Shown: piece after piece, positions 1-9,299 of the stretch
Position numbering within the stretch: the stretch's first letter is position 1
Layout of the letters: the number at the start of each line of letters is the position of its first letter
Source of the DNA: Adiantum capillus-veneris
Lineage: Eukaryota; Streptophyta; Polypodiopsida; Polypodiales; Pteridaceae
Direction: 5' to 3'
Assembly: GCA_014529385.2 (NCBI GenBank)
Contig: CM043966.1
Span: 37,238,739-37,302,738, forward strand
DNA length: 64,000 nucleotides
Notes under the pieces: model-generated
What the model was told of the DNA's origin: nothing
Database searches by the model: none
Seen by the model: only the letters and a program-made list of their open reading frames with translations
Program-made: the position numbers and the translations under genes

Positions 1-8
1 CAAAGGTC

Positions 9-1090
9 ATGGACCCAAAGTGGTGGAGAAAAGCTCCAACACATCACATTGAGGATCCTGCTTTTCGATCGGTTTTGAAAATACCACTTGTGAATGTCCA
101 CATTTGTACAATGCATGCCCTTTGTAGAATTGTGGAGAAATTGGTCTACTTATACATCGGGTTTGCTTGGAAGATTAAGAACTCGGCAGAACGACAAGTA
201 GCCCTGCAGTGCTTAGAAATGGTAGTGTCGGATATGGGGCTTCATGGTGGCAATGTGAAAATCCAGCGGAATGAAAAGAGATCAACTGCTGAGAAGGATG
301 TCCCATGCAAACCATCCATCGGTGGGGTGAAGGCACGGAGGTTTTTATCTAAACCCCAAGGTACAAGAGATCCGAAGCTAACAAAACATGGAAAAATATA
401 TAACACATCTTATGTTAGCAAGGTAGAGTATCAAAGCTGGAAAAAGCTACATATTGCAGTCAAAGACCAAGAACCAACTACTCGTAACGCGAAGGCTGAG
501 GTTTGGCGATCAATAGACATCCTATTTTTGATGTGCGACAAAGATGACTGGTCACAAGGTGATATGAACAAGTTCAAGGAGAATCTCAACCTTCTGAAAA
601 AATCATTCAAGACAGCATGGACAGACACCCAGATTACTCACTACATGGTATTATCGTATATTTCATTCTCTCTTATGTGCAAATATGTGAGTGTAAAACA
701 TTCTAACTAATCTGTTTTCATATCCAGCACATCATCTTCAATCATTTACCATATTTTATACAAAAGTATGGGAACCCGGCAATATGGAATACCTAAGGGA
801 TGGAAAAGTCTCATTACATGGCGAGAAATGCTTATTTCAAGCACACACGACATGGTGGCTCTCGAATCAAGGCTAACAGTTTAGAGAACTATTTGAATGG
901 TTCTATCGTAGAATCATTCATCGAATGCAGGCAAAAGAAGTCTTGGAAAATTCAGCAACAGCACAAGCCATCAGACATTTACAACAACAAAAAGTTAAAA
1001 GATCAATGGCATACAACAACTTCCAAGCAAACCCGATGTATAAGTAGACCAATTTCTCCACAATACATCGGGTTTGCTTGGAAGATTAAG
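9..1090 (+). pseudogene. Gene A of element 1: C-terminal half of a DDE/RNase H-fold transposase-like protein
   Basis: The reading frame enters from the left window edge and runs to 710. A likely intron follows (donor after CTACATG near 645-648, acceptor ending near 727), then a last exon to about 1000. Visible features are an HICTMHA segment followed by RIVEK, where the E is a candidate third catalytic acid, then HGGNV, KARRFLSKPQG and, in the last exon, GMEKSHY...HTRHGG. The same blocks in the same order occur in the gene at 10.98-13.88 kb, which also carries the two upstream candidate aspartates. A TAA at 794-796 sits where the paralogue has CAA (QGMEKSHY), so this copy is broken. The transposase call rests on motif spacing and on the mobile context. 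The superfamily is not identified. The 5' half lies outside the window. Confidence 0.6.
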
Positions 1091-1127
1091 AACATTGTTG
1101 CTTGAAAAAGTTAAAAGATCAATGGCA
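989..1127. repeat. Inverted-plus-direct duplication of a piece of gene A (template-switch scar)
   Basis: A 23-base direct repeat (AAAAAGTTAAAAGATCAATG...) flanks an insert. The insert contains, in inverted orientation, the stretch found at about 130-170 of gene A, followed by the same stretch in direct orientation. The two arms (CCAAGCAAACCCGATGTAT and its complement) form a 19-bp stem with a loop of about 21 nt. Confidence 0.75.
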
Positions 1128-1152
1128 CATATCATGTCAGAAGTGACACAAA

Positions 1153-1154
<2 letters not shown>

Positions 1155-1236
<82 letters not shown>
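1155..1236. repeat. (GA)n microsatellite, about 40 units
   Basis: Nearly uninterrupted GA repeat. It lies at the 3' end of the minus-strand gene at 1250-2548 and probably obliterates its original C-terminus and stop. Confidence 0.95.
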
Positions 1237-1238
<2 letters not shown>

Positions 1239-1249
1239 ACCATGAAGCT

Positions 1250-2548
1250 CTCATCCTGCAGAAAGAGGTTTTCCTGCCACAGGTCTACAGATGTAGTTGA
1301 CCCCTGACTTGAATGGTTAAACCAATCCTCCACTTCTTTGTTACTTGTTGATGGTCTTATGCTTTGTCTTATTGCTTGGAAGGTGGCTTCATCAGGTAGT
1401 GTCTCCTTGTATTTTTCAGCTTTCTCAAAGCATCTTCGGAGACATTCCATTGGATTGCTGGATGTTTCCATTGCCTCATCATCACTACTATCCTCTGAAA
1501 CAAATCCACTCCTCTCCTCTTGGACTCTGGAAATAATAGCCAGTGAGAAATCCTCCCTTAAATAAAAGACACTTTGCACATCATGTAAGAAGATATAGGT
1601 CCTGTCTCCAATCCTAAGTTAGGCACAGAAGGCAACATCATCTGAGATGCTTCTCAGTGAAGTTACTGACATCCAATGGAAGTTTGATTTCTGTGGTTTT
1701 CACAGAGAGCATCTTACTTCTTTGTACTTCAATTGCCTCAACCTCAAGGTCGACTGTGTCTTCAACCTCCTCGACTTCTTGTATATGAGTTGTCTCCTCG
1801 CATTCTTCATCTGGTGCTGCATCCTGCTCCTCTAACACCTCATCAGGATTCTGCATGAGGAATCCAAACAGGCTGTTCAGGTAAATCATAAAGCCAAAGG
1901 CTTCCTGAATGAGTTTGCATTCTTTTTGGTGCAAAGGGCAGGCTGAATGTCGGCAAGAAGGTGGTAATTCCCTATACTTCTTCAGTACCTGTCCCTTTCC
2001 ACCACAGTCATTTAAATGCACAAGAGTCATAGTAGGCATAACAACCCTCCCTACCTGCACCATCACTTCAAACTTATCTCTGTAGGACTGCAAGAAATTA
2101 CTGAGTTGAGCTAACAGGTCTTCAATTTCAAACTTTGGATTAAACATAGAATGAACTAGATCAAACTTGTCCCCAGCACCACAAGATGCTGCAAAATCAA
2201 ACAGCCTCTCATCAGTTGCAGCTGGGTCTTCCAGAGAAGACACATCCTCTTTGGCTTTACATTTAGTTGCACAGGGACTACTTTCTAGCACATCTGCATC
2301 ATCTGAGAAGTCTATATTCCTCTTTCTTGTATTTTTCTTCACAAGTACTGTACAGGGTGAGGGATCCTCTTGCCCTGGTGACCTCTCTGATTGATCTTTA
2401 CCAATTGACTTTTCTTCAGATATGTCCTGACAAAAGTCAACAGTTCTTTTGGCAGAAACATTAAGCAACTGAGCCTGCAAAGGTTGAAATCCTGGCACAA
2501 GCTCTGGGTCTCGTTCCAGCCTCTGCTGCCTACTGGACCTTAATCCTA
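1250..2548 (-). CDS. Gene C of element 1: unrecognised acidic/cysteine-containing protein, at least two exons
   Basis: Two long minus-strand open stretches (2548-1638 and 1579-1250) have protein-like composition. The first carries a basic/acidic N-terminal region (KKNTRKRNIDFSDDADV), a middle segment with a CGGKG...CRHSACPLHQKEC cluster that could bind metal, and a run of acidic residues (EEQDAAPDEECEETT). The second is Ser/Glu-rich. No ATG is visible at the upstream end, since a stop lies just before 2548, so an upstream exon is likely. It lies between gene A and the histone fusion gene, in opposite orientation. A distant match to the minus-strand gene at 16.2-17.7 kb (ending LF.FL...PD) is possible but very weak. 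No function is assigned. Confidence 0.5.
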
Positions 2549-2592
2549 TTCATCAGGAAACATGACAAGTCTCACTCTCTCTCTCTCTCTCT

Positions 2593-2669
<77 letters not shown>

Positions 2670-2693
2670 CAAAGCACAAACAAAAACACACAT

Positions 2694-2729
<36 letters not shown>

Positions 2730-2756
2730 AAGAACACTAAAAAAATACACATAGAC

Positions 2757-2789
<33 letters not shown>

Positions 2790-2805
2790 TTGTATGTGTC
2801 TCTTT

Positions 2806-2871
2806 GTACTAAAGGCACGCCGCAAGGAAGAAAACGTGCTTTTTGCAACTCTCTACGCGCGCCTTAAGTAC
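2806..2871. mobile_element. Short palindromic element P1 (66 bp)
   Basis: Left end GTACTAAAGGCACGC and right end GCGCGCCTTAAGTAC are inverted copies. The interior contains AAAACGTGCTTTTTG. A partial second copy of the left half (AAAGGCGCGCAAGGACGAAA) follows at 2881-2912. It belongs to the same family as P2-P4. Confidence 0.65.
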
Positions 2872-2927
2872 AATTGAGAGAAAGGCGCGCAAGGACGAAA
2901 ACGTGCTTTTTGAGAGAGTCATAACTA

Positions 2928-2988
2928 TACTATAAGCGCGCGGAGAGAGCTGCAGCCAGTGTTTGGTTGGCTCTGCGCGCCGTTAGTA
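2928..2988. mobile_element. Short palindromic element P2 (61 bp)
   Basis: Ends TACTATAAGCGCGC and GCGCGCCGTTAGTA are imperfect inverted repeats. The length is 61 bp, the same as P3 and P4, which supports a defined mobile family rather than chance hairpins. Confidence 0.65.
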
Positions 2989-3660
2989 ACGGGGACAGAG
3001 AGGGGAGGGAGAGAGAGAATGTGTATATCTCTGTGTGTGTATGTGTGTGTGTCTGTGTGTGTGTGTGTCTCTGTCTATGGAAGTATGTGTTGAGGTGTGT
3101 GTGTGTGTTGAACAACAGTCTGGGTTTTTCTTTGTTTACACATACACACACACACACACACAATTTGTACCAACTGTTAGAAATACAGAGAGAAAAAGTG
3201 AGAGATCACCTTTTGTTGGTGGGGTTTGCAGAAACTCTAAGGGAGGTGTCTCCTCCATTGCTTTTTGTCTGTCAAACTGACTCTGTCTCTCTCCCTCTCT
3301 CTCTCCCTCTGAGAGTAAGGAGTCCCTCTCTCTATCTCTCTCTCAATCTGTGTCTCTCCCTCTCTCTATCTCTCTCACAATCTGTTCTCTCTCTGTCTCT
3401 CTGTCACTCTCTCTCTTTATCACTCTCTCTCTTTCTATGGCTCTCTCTCTCTTGCTCTCTCACTCTGTCTCTCTCTCTCTCTCTATTGTTCTCTCTCTCT
3501 CTCTCTCAAAATCACACTTATAACGGATACACACGGCGGCGCCCCACGTGTTACTATAAATTAGAGTATAATTGCATGTTGTCACACGTGCGGTCATTAT
3601 TGAGACTGTATACTTTTGTACGTCATATATAGAGGTCATGAGAGAGAAAAACCACACCTC

Positions 3661-3749
<89 letters not shown>

Positions 3750-3909
3750 CAAGAGTCGTCGTCTGCGTCTCCGACAGCAAGCCGACCCATCGACATAACG
3801 AAGGTCTGGGACCTCAAGAGGTTTGGCCCTCTCTCTCTCTCTCTCTGTTTCTGTCACAATATCAAGCTCAGTCTTAACAAACAACACACACAAACAGTCA
3901 CAAACACAA

Positions 3910-3958
<49 letters not shown>

Positions 3959-4144
3959 ACACACACACACTCACAAACACACAGACACACATATAAAACA
4001 TACACACACACACACAGACACAAATATAACACACACACACACAACACACACACACACATAGAGAGAGACACACACAAATCACAAACACACAAATATAAAT
4101 TACACACACACACAAATACAGACACACACACACACACACACATA

Positions 4145-4199
<55 letters not shown>

Positions 4200-4201
<2 letters not shown>

Positions 4202-4260
4202 CTAAAGGCGCGCGTAGAGAGGCATAACCGGTGTGCATGTCTCTATGCGCGCCGTTAGTA
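4200..4260. mobile_element. Short palindromic element P3 (61 bp)
   Basis: Ends TACTAAAGGCGCGC and GCGCGCCGTTAGTA. The arms extend to about 24 bp each (through GTAGAGAGGCAT versus ATGTCTCTAT) around a short centre AACCGGTGTGC. It directly abuts a (CT)n tract. Confidence 0.7.
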
Positions 4261-4313
4261 CTGTGCATTGACGAGTGTATGTGTGAGTGTTATAGAGAGA
4301 GGATGTAAGGCGG

Positions 4314-4369
<56 letters not shown>

Positions 4370-4386
4370 GTATTTCTTTTACCTTA

Positions 4387-4447
4387 TACTAACGACGCAC
4401 GGAGGTGTTTGTTGAGGTCAAAACGTGCTCCATGCGCGCCTTTAGTA
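4387..4447. mobile_element. Short palindromic element P4 (61 bp)
   Basis: Ends TACTAACGACGCAC and GCGCGCCTTTAGTA are imperfect inverted repeats. The interior AAAACGTGCT is shared with P1. It lies between two (GA)n tracts. Confidence 0.65.
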
Positions 4448-4498
4448 ATGGGCTCTCTCACTCTCTCTCTCTATTTAAATATTCTAAGCTATAGAAAG

Positions 4499-4558
<60 letters not shown>

Positions 4559-4579
4559 CCTCTTTTTGTATACAGTGAA

Positions 4580-5275
4580 AAGGCTAGAACAAAAGCCACT
4601 GCAAGGAATGCAGGCAAGGGACCAGGATTAGCAGCTAAAGCAAGTAGCAGATCTGCAACCCCAAAGAAAAGACTTGGAAAACCCAATAAAATTCTAAAAG
4701 GTCCAAGGGTGAAGAAGTTACAAACCTGCATGGGACTTTTCAGAGAAATAAAAAAAGCACAGAAATGTGTAGATTTATGCATACCAAAGCTGCCCTTTCA
4801 GAGGATGGTGAGGTCCATATGTGAAGAAGCTACCTGGGGCACCAAAAGGTGGAAGGTGGTGGCATTAATGGCTCTACAAGAAGCAGCAGAGGACTTCCTA
4901 CTGGAGTACTTCAGTGACATGACCATTGTTGCAGCCCATGCCCACAGGGTTACTATAATGGACAAAGATAGTGAGACACTGAAAAGAATAAGGTGGAGGT
5001 ATGACAAACTACTGGTCCCCAATGTCTGCAGGGATAAGAAAATGAGGGAAATTTTGTTATACCCCCCGGAGCTAGTGCCACAACTCACAGTTGTAGATGT
5101 CACACATGATGTGAATACAAGGGCAAGGGCAGAGACTATTTCTCGCCAAACAGAGGACATGAGGGAAGCAGAGCTTAAGGAGAAAGCAAAAGTAGCAGTG
5201 GAGTCCCAGAGGCAAACAGAATGCAATGTGACCCTGTCCATAGAGGCAGCAATCGAGAAACTCTACTTTCAATGA
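4580..5275 (+). pseudogene. Element 1 H3-like histone module with H3 tail and a C-terminal extension (5' part of a histone-Ulp1-HAD fusion)
   Basis: From 4583 the frame reads ARTKATARNAGKG, an H3 N-terminal tail. The codon that should be the initiator is AAG (4580-4582), so the start appears lost by one base change. A short basic linker and an alpha-N segment (LFREIKKAQKCVDL) follow. The histone fold (about 4790-5010) includes LPFQRMVRSI, MALQEAAEDFL and HRVTIMDKD, which match H3 alpha-1 to alpha-3. Loop 1 has a tryptophan (KRW) and is one residue longer than in canonical H3; both are CENH3 traits. Tail positions aligned to K4 and R8 are kept, K9 is Asn and the K27-aligned site is Arg. About 90 charged residues follow the fold, then TGA at 5273-5275. 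The Ulp1 frame continues one register over, so a single indel near 5221-5272 probably separates them. A (GA)n tract abuts upstream. Confidence 0.85.
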
Positions 5276-6010
5276 AGGATGGTTTGCTTGCAGAGATACC
5301 ATTTGTAGATGGAGCAAGAAAGCTAGCTCTGGAAAAAGTGGACATTAATTTATTGCAGAATCTAGATGATCAGATTTCAGACACAATTATCTATGCTTAT
5401 CTTAAGTAAGTGTTACTATCTTGCTAGCTTTGAAAACTCACATAATAGGTTTACTAACTCAGGTAAAGTCTCTGCAGCCTGATCAAAAGTCAACTCCCAC
5501 TGCACACCCACACAGAGGTGTTTCTTCTTGATCCACAAATGTCAGTGATTATTAGACAAAAGAATAGTCCATCTGGGACCTTTGAGAGTTGGTTTCTCCA
5601 CTGTGCTATGCTGGAAGTTACTGTCATCATCTTTCCATATGAGAACAACCGTCACTGGAGTCTCATATGCCTTGATGTTGACCAACCAGCAGTGTGGGTG
5701 TTCAATTCAATAAAAGGAACCCACCCTAAAATTAGGCTGTAAGTGTTTTGTATCAGAAAGTGTTTCTTATAGATATCCATGTAAATTTGAAGCCTCATGC
5801 TAACATCTTGACATTGCTTTGTGCAGTTGTATAAAGAGGTTGTTGCTTGCCTATGGCAAGCTATGTGGAAGGTATGAACTATACAAGGCCCCAATCAAAG
5901 ATGTACCTGTCCCAAATCAAACCGATGGAAATTCTTGCGGCTGGAGATGTCTTCTCCATGCAGAATATGTCCTGCAAAGCTACTTTGCATTAAAACCTTT
6001 CATGACTAAG
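5272..6010 (+). pseudogene. Ulp1/SENP-type cysteine protease module (C48 family) of the element 1 fusion gene, three exons
   Basis: Exons inferred by splice sites and phase are up to 5405 (donor GTAAGT), 5478-5738 (donor GTAAGT) and 5827-6010. The first ends in a Ulp1 N-terminal helix pattern (LDDQISDTIIYAYL). The second holds FPYENNRHWSLICL with the catalytic His at 5653-5655; the catalytic Asp position is Asn (VWVFNSIKG, 5704-5706). The third holds VPNQTDGNSCGWRC with the oxyanion Gln at 5918-5920 and catalytic Cys at 5936-5938. The family cleaves SUMO or related conjugates, and plant MULE and CACTA elements are known to carry Ulp1 domains. An ATG at 5272 overlaps the histone TGA (ATGA), so a separate start is possible. 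A fusion with one frameshift is my preferred reading because the frame is open upstream and the histone extension leads straight into it. Confidence 0.85.
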
Positions 6011-6091
6011 GTACCCATTTGGCAATGCATTCAGTTAGTTTTGGTTTAGTTTATAAAAGAATTCTCACCATGTGGTCTTTCAATTTTGCAG

Positions 6092-6739
6092 AGTGCTTTA
6101 AAAAACTACACATATGATTATTTGCAAAGATACTGGGTAAGTTTAATACAACACCTGCTTACTATGTCTAGCCCCAGAGAGCTTGAAGATAGCGGCTTGG
6201 ATGACCGCACTATTGATCTAACAATACATGACGTGCCACCACGACAAACCCCTGCATCCGATACAGTGGAATCACAACGGGCAGAGGGGGTCATATCAGC
6301 AGAAGATGAAAGAGCCGAGGATGAGGAAAGGTCAAATGAGCATATGGAAGGTGATAGTGTACAACTAGAGGAGACAATGAAAGAGCCAAGTCAGCCAGTG
6401 GAGGAGCCAAAAGAGCCTATGGCTGAAACCCAAGATGAAGAAAGCAGGCCTATAGATGAGCAAAAGGATATGGATGAGGAAAGTAGGCCTAGGAATGAGC
6501 AAACTGATATGGATCAGGCAAGGATGTATGAGGCAATCCGATCAACTGAGGGAGAGGAAAAGACCTTGGAGGAAACCTTGAATGAGGCAGAAAGAGCCAT
6601 GGGGGAGACCCCTGATGAAGATGCGAATGATGACTATGAAGATGTGAATGATGAAGCTAAAGCAGAGGAGAGCAACAACGACATCAACTCTACAGAGACC
6701 CAGTATGGACCCTTGCTACCTGTAGATACGGTTGTTCCG
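6092..6739 (+). CDS. Acidic Glu/Asp-rich linker exon of the element 1 fusion gene
   Basis: An acceptor TTTTGCAG ends at 6091 and keeps the Ulp1 frame. The exon starts with the end of the protease (ALKNYTYDYLQRYW), then becomes strongly acidic with repeated DEESRP, EQxDMD and EEPKEPM motifs across about 180 residues. It ends at 6739 before GTAATG, and the next exon begins at 6812 after TTTTACAG in the same phase. Acidic stretches of this kind are common in histone-binding chaperones, so binding of the basic histone module is a reasonable inference without direct support. No stop interrupts this exon. Confidence 0.75.
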
Positions 6740-6811
6740 GTAATGTCTATTCAAGTATGGAAAAATATGTTCACCTTCTAACTAATTATATGTACTTGTC
6801 AACTTTTACAG

Positions 6812-7375
6812 AGGTTGATTATCTTGGACGTCAGTGGATTGCTGCTGATGCGGGTGCCTCTCGGTGACACAGAACCCTTTGAGGATTTGCAAACGTTTCA
6901 GATGGGAACTTGTCGAGTAGTGGTTCGTCCAGGAACCAAGGAATTTATTCAGTTTCTTCTTCCGCGCTTCAGAGTTTCCATATAGTCTTCAATGCAAAGG
7001 CAAAACTTGTCGCCACTAGTTACAATAGTTTGCAGTGTATGCGACGCTCACACGTCGGATTTTGCCTTTTTGTATGATCAAAGAAAATGCATTACCGTTG
7101 AGGGCCACTACCACCCTAAAAAACCACACTTACCTCTTTTGTACAAACCGTTTAGCCAAATCGGTGTACCCTTTGATGCAACTAATACACTACTGATTGA
7201 TGATACTCCTGAAAAGGGAGAACTAAATCTGCCGGGAACAACTATCTCACCACCTTCTTTCGAGGGGCATTCCTTCGATTTTTACCTTGAAGACATTCTG
7301 ATTCCATACTTACAGAAATTGTATCTCAGTCCATTGTTCACGGACGAGTTTGTACTTTCTAATGAATTAAGATGA
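6812..7375 (+). pseudogene. FCP1/NIF-like HAD phosphatase domain, last exon of the element 1 fusion gene
   Basis: The exon reads RLIILDVSGLLL (HAD motif I, with the first Asp kept at 6827-6829 and the second replaced by Ser), VVRPGTKEFIQFLLPRF, then SI-stop-SS. The TAG at 6983-6985 stands exactly where the family has Trp (GIWSS), so TGG to TAG is likely. Downstream lie DAHTSDFAFLYDQRKC, NTLLIDDTPEKGELN (the DD motif with its downstream Lys) and EDILIPYLQKL. This is the order of plant FCP1/SCP-like proteins, which dephosphorylate the RNA polymerase II CTD. Loss of the second motif-I Asp, which some plant relatives also lack, would weaken catalysis. The terminal TGA is at 7373-7375. Confidence 0.8.
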
Positions 7376-7413
7376 CTCTTCTATCATGTCTTTGTCTTGT
7401 CTAACATTGAGAG

Positions 7414-7416
<3 letters not shown>

Positions 7417-7461
<45 letters not shown>
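7417..7461. repeat. (GA)n microsatellite
   Basis: Pure GA repeat in the short gap between the convergent fusion gene (+) and gene D (-). The rest of 7376-7682 shows no coding signal. Confidence 0.95.
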
Positions 7462-7466
<5 letters not shown>

Positions 7467-7682
7467 ATATGGTAAAGAAATGTATTTCAAGCACACTTTT
7501 TCACAGGGCACAATTGACAAATGAGCTCAATAAACTTCATGTATTGAAAGTCATTTGTATACACTTGGGTTCACAAAAATATCTGTCACATGCAACTCTT
7601 TGCACAAAATATCTTTTTCCCTTCGCCGCATCACCTTACGGCCAGCTAGGAAAAAGGAAAAATCTCATAAGTCCTTGTCCAT

Positions 7683-8926
7683 TCACTCTTCAATTATGTC
7701 ATGCCTCAAATGCTGAAGACTACATAGCTCCCTTATTGTAACCACCAACAGTAGGCCATGCTCTTTATCAATCACTTCCACATCCACAGCAGGATTATCT
7801 TCCAAACCTGCAGAAACCTGGTCCATAGGAATGTACTTACCATTGAGCATTTGTGATCGCATATACCAAAACGAGAGTAACAGTGATTGGCTTGCAATCA
7901 TGTACTTGACAACTAGAGTATCAAGCGCAACCTCGCACCGTAAACCAATCTCTTCCTTTGCATACCATCCTCTGTCAAGAAGTTTGTCATAGGATGACTG
8001 CTGAAATGACTTGCACATGAACATAGTTTTCGTAACACGGATGTTGTAGCTATGAAACAACTCTATGAAGAGTGCAACAGGACAAAAGTTTGCAATTCTA
8101 ACCAGTTTGGTGGGAATAGAGCTACGTAGAGACCTTTGTATATCCTTGTAGAGCTTACTTCACATTGCCTTCACCATTGTTTCCTCGGGAACTGGCCAGT
8201 CCACAGTGTTCCAATCGGTTGGTAGAGGCACTTTCACCAACATGCCATTCTTATTCCCTGAGCTGAGTTGGTAGAAGTGGTCATAAAAAAATATTCCCTC
8301 ATCAGCCAGTCTTTTGCTGCTCCTCCCTGAATACTGTAGAGAACCAATGTGGGCATGAAAAACATGGAAGAGGCCTATTAAGCACTCCACAGGATTCCAT
8401 TGCTCAATAAGTAAAAATGACAAATCTAATGTAATTGAGCTGTGAAGAATGGAGACATTGCTCATAACAAGAGGGAGAAACATTGCAAAATATATAAGAA
8501 AAGTTATAATGAGAGTATCAGTAAGTTCACATGTCAAGAGTACTTACAATTGCAACGTGGTTGATGTGTATCTGATACATTTCCACCGTTTGCTATCACC
8601 TCTGGATGGGTAAACACATGCTGAACAAGAACTTCCTTTACAGATCTTTTGCCGATTTCAACTTTGAAATCCAACACTCTGGCCTTCCATGCTGAGTGGT
8701 AAACATTGATACCACTAGACCTCGTGGGTCTTCTTGGTTGCATGAGGACCCATGAACCTTTGTTTATCCTTTGTCCAACCCATTGGTTCTCTGCACTTAT
8801 TGAAGTTGATATTGTAATTGAGGATATGCTACTACTTGGCCTTCTAGGCAAAGTGCAGCTGTTGGTTGTTGGTGTGAGAGACAGTAAACACCTGGAGCTT
8901 CTTGGGCGAGAAGACGTGGAAGCCAT
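7683..8926 (-). CDS. Gene D of element 1: conserved protein of unknown function, three exons
   Basis: The ATG at 8926 opens a Ser/Arg/Pro-rich N-terminus followed by a conserved block (INKGSWVLMQP...W...DFK...VLVQHVF...CNCKY). The exon ends at 8548 before GTAAGT. The next coding stretch (to 8160) contains FHAHIGSLQYSG, EGIFFYDHFYQ and DWPVPEETM. The last (8060-7683) contains RVTKTMFMCKSF, KLLDRGWYAKEEIGLRCEVALDTLVVKYM and an acidic end. All three blocks recur in order in the minus-strand gene at 17.9-19.3 kb. I do not recognise the family. Its conservation across two otherwise different copies argues that it serves the element, perhaps as an accessory or anti-silencing factor. That is inference only. 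Confidence 0.65.
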
Positions 8927-8940
8927 AGCTCTCAGAGAAA

Positions 8941-9280
8941 AGCTTTAGTGGAGGGAGATTCACTTTGAAAGCATTCTAATGGAGGGAAAGTGTTTTAGAA
9001 TTCCAATATCTTGTGCGGGCTTAATGGTCACCCTCCAGTACGTTAATGACCATAAGAGAATATCAGAAGTGGGACCACATGTAAGCACCTAAAAGCTCGA
9101 TAAAAGGAAGGAAATTACGATGCTACAATCCTAGATTCGTGAAAGTTTTATGCTATTTTCCTAATTTTTTAGTATTTCCACGTACTTTCCTATGTAACAT
9201 AGCCTTCGTGCTCATTGGACGCGCTCTATTATTCTCTCTCTTCATATGGCCCTCCAAATGACCTCTGAAATTTCCTAATG
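8941..9280. other. Non-coding, probable right end of element 1
   Basis: AT-moderate sequence upstream of gene D. I found no clear terminal inverted repeat or target duplication, partly because the left end of element 1 is outside the window. Gypsy-1 coding begins immediately to the right. Confidence 0.4.
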
Positions 9281-9299
9281 CGTATAAGTGGTTATACAC

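Larger units (their letters stand above)
2573..4560. repeat. Composite microsatellite block: (CT)n, (AT)n, (GT/CA)n, (GA)n
   Basis: Successive tracts are CT (2573-2592), AT (2594-2667), CT (2696-2727 and 2755-2790), GT (3028-3075), CA (3129-3161), pyrimidine-rich CT (3283-3506), GA (3663-3747), CA (3890-4140), CT (4146-4199), GA (4320-4366) and GA (4500-4555). Open frames here are only RE/LS/TH dipeptide translations of the repeats. Four short palindromic elements are embedded in it (separate entries). The remaining unique sequence, about 3510-3660, shows no gene. Confidence 0.95.

Noticed and set aside
2546-4143. Several long open frames of RE, LS, IY, TH and VC dipeptides
   Set aside because: They are microsatellite translations without any unique protein sequence.
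5272-5410. Independent Ulp1 gene starting at ATG 5272
   Set aside because: Not excluded, but the start overlaps the histone stop and no promoter is seen between them. A fusion with one indel is simpler.
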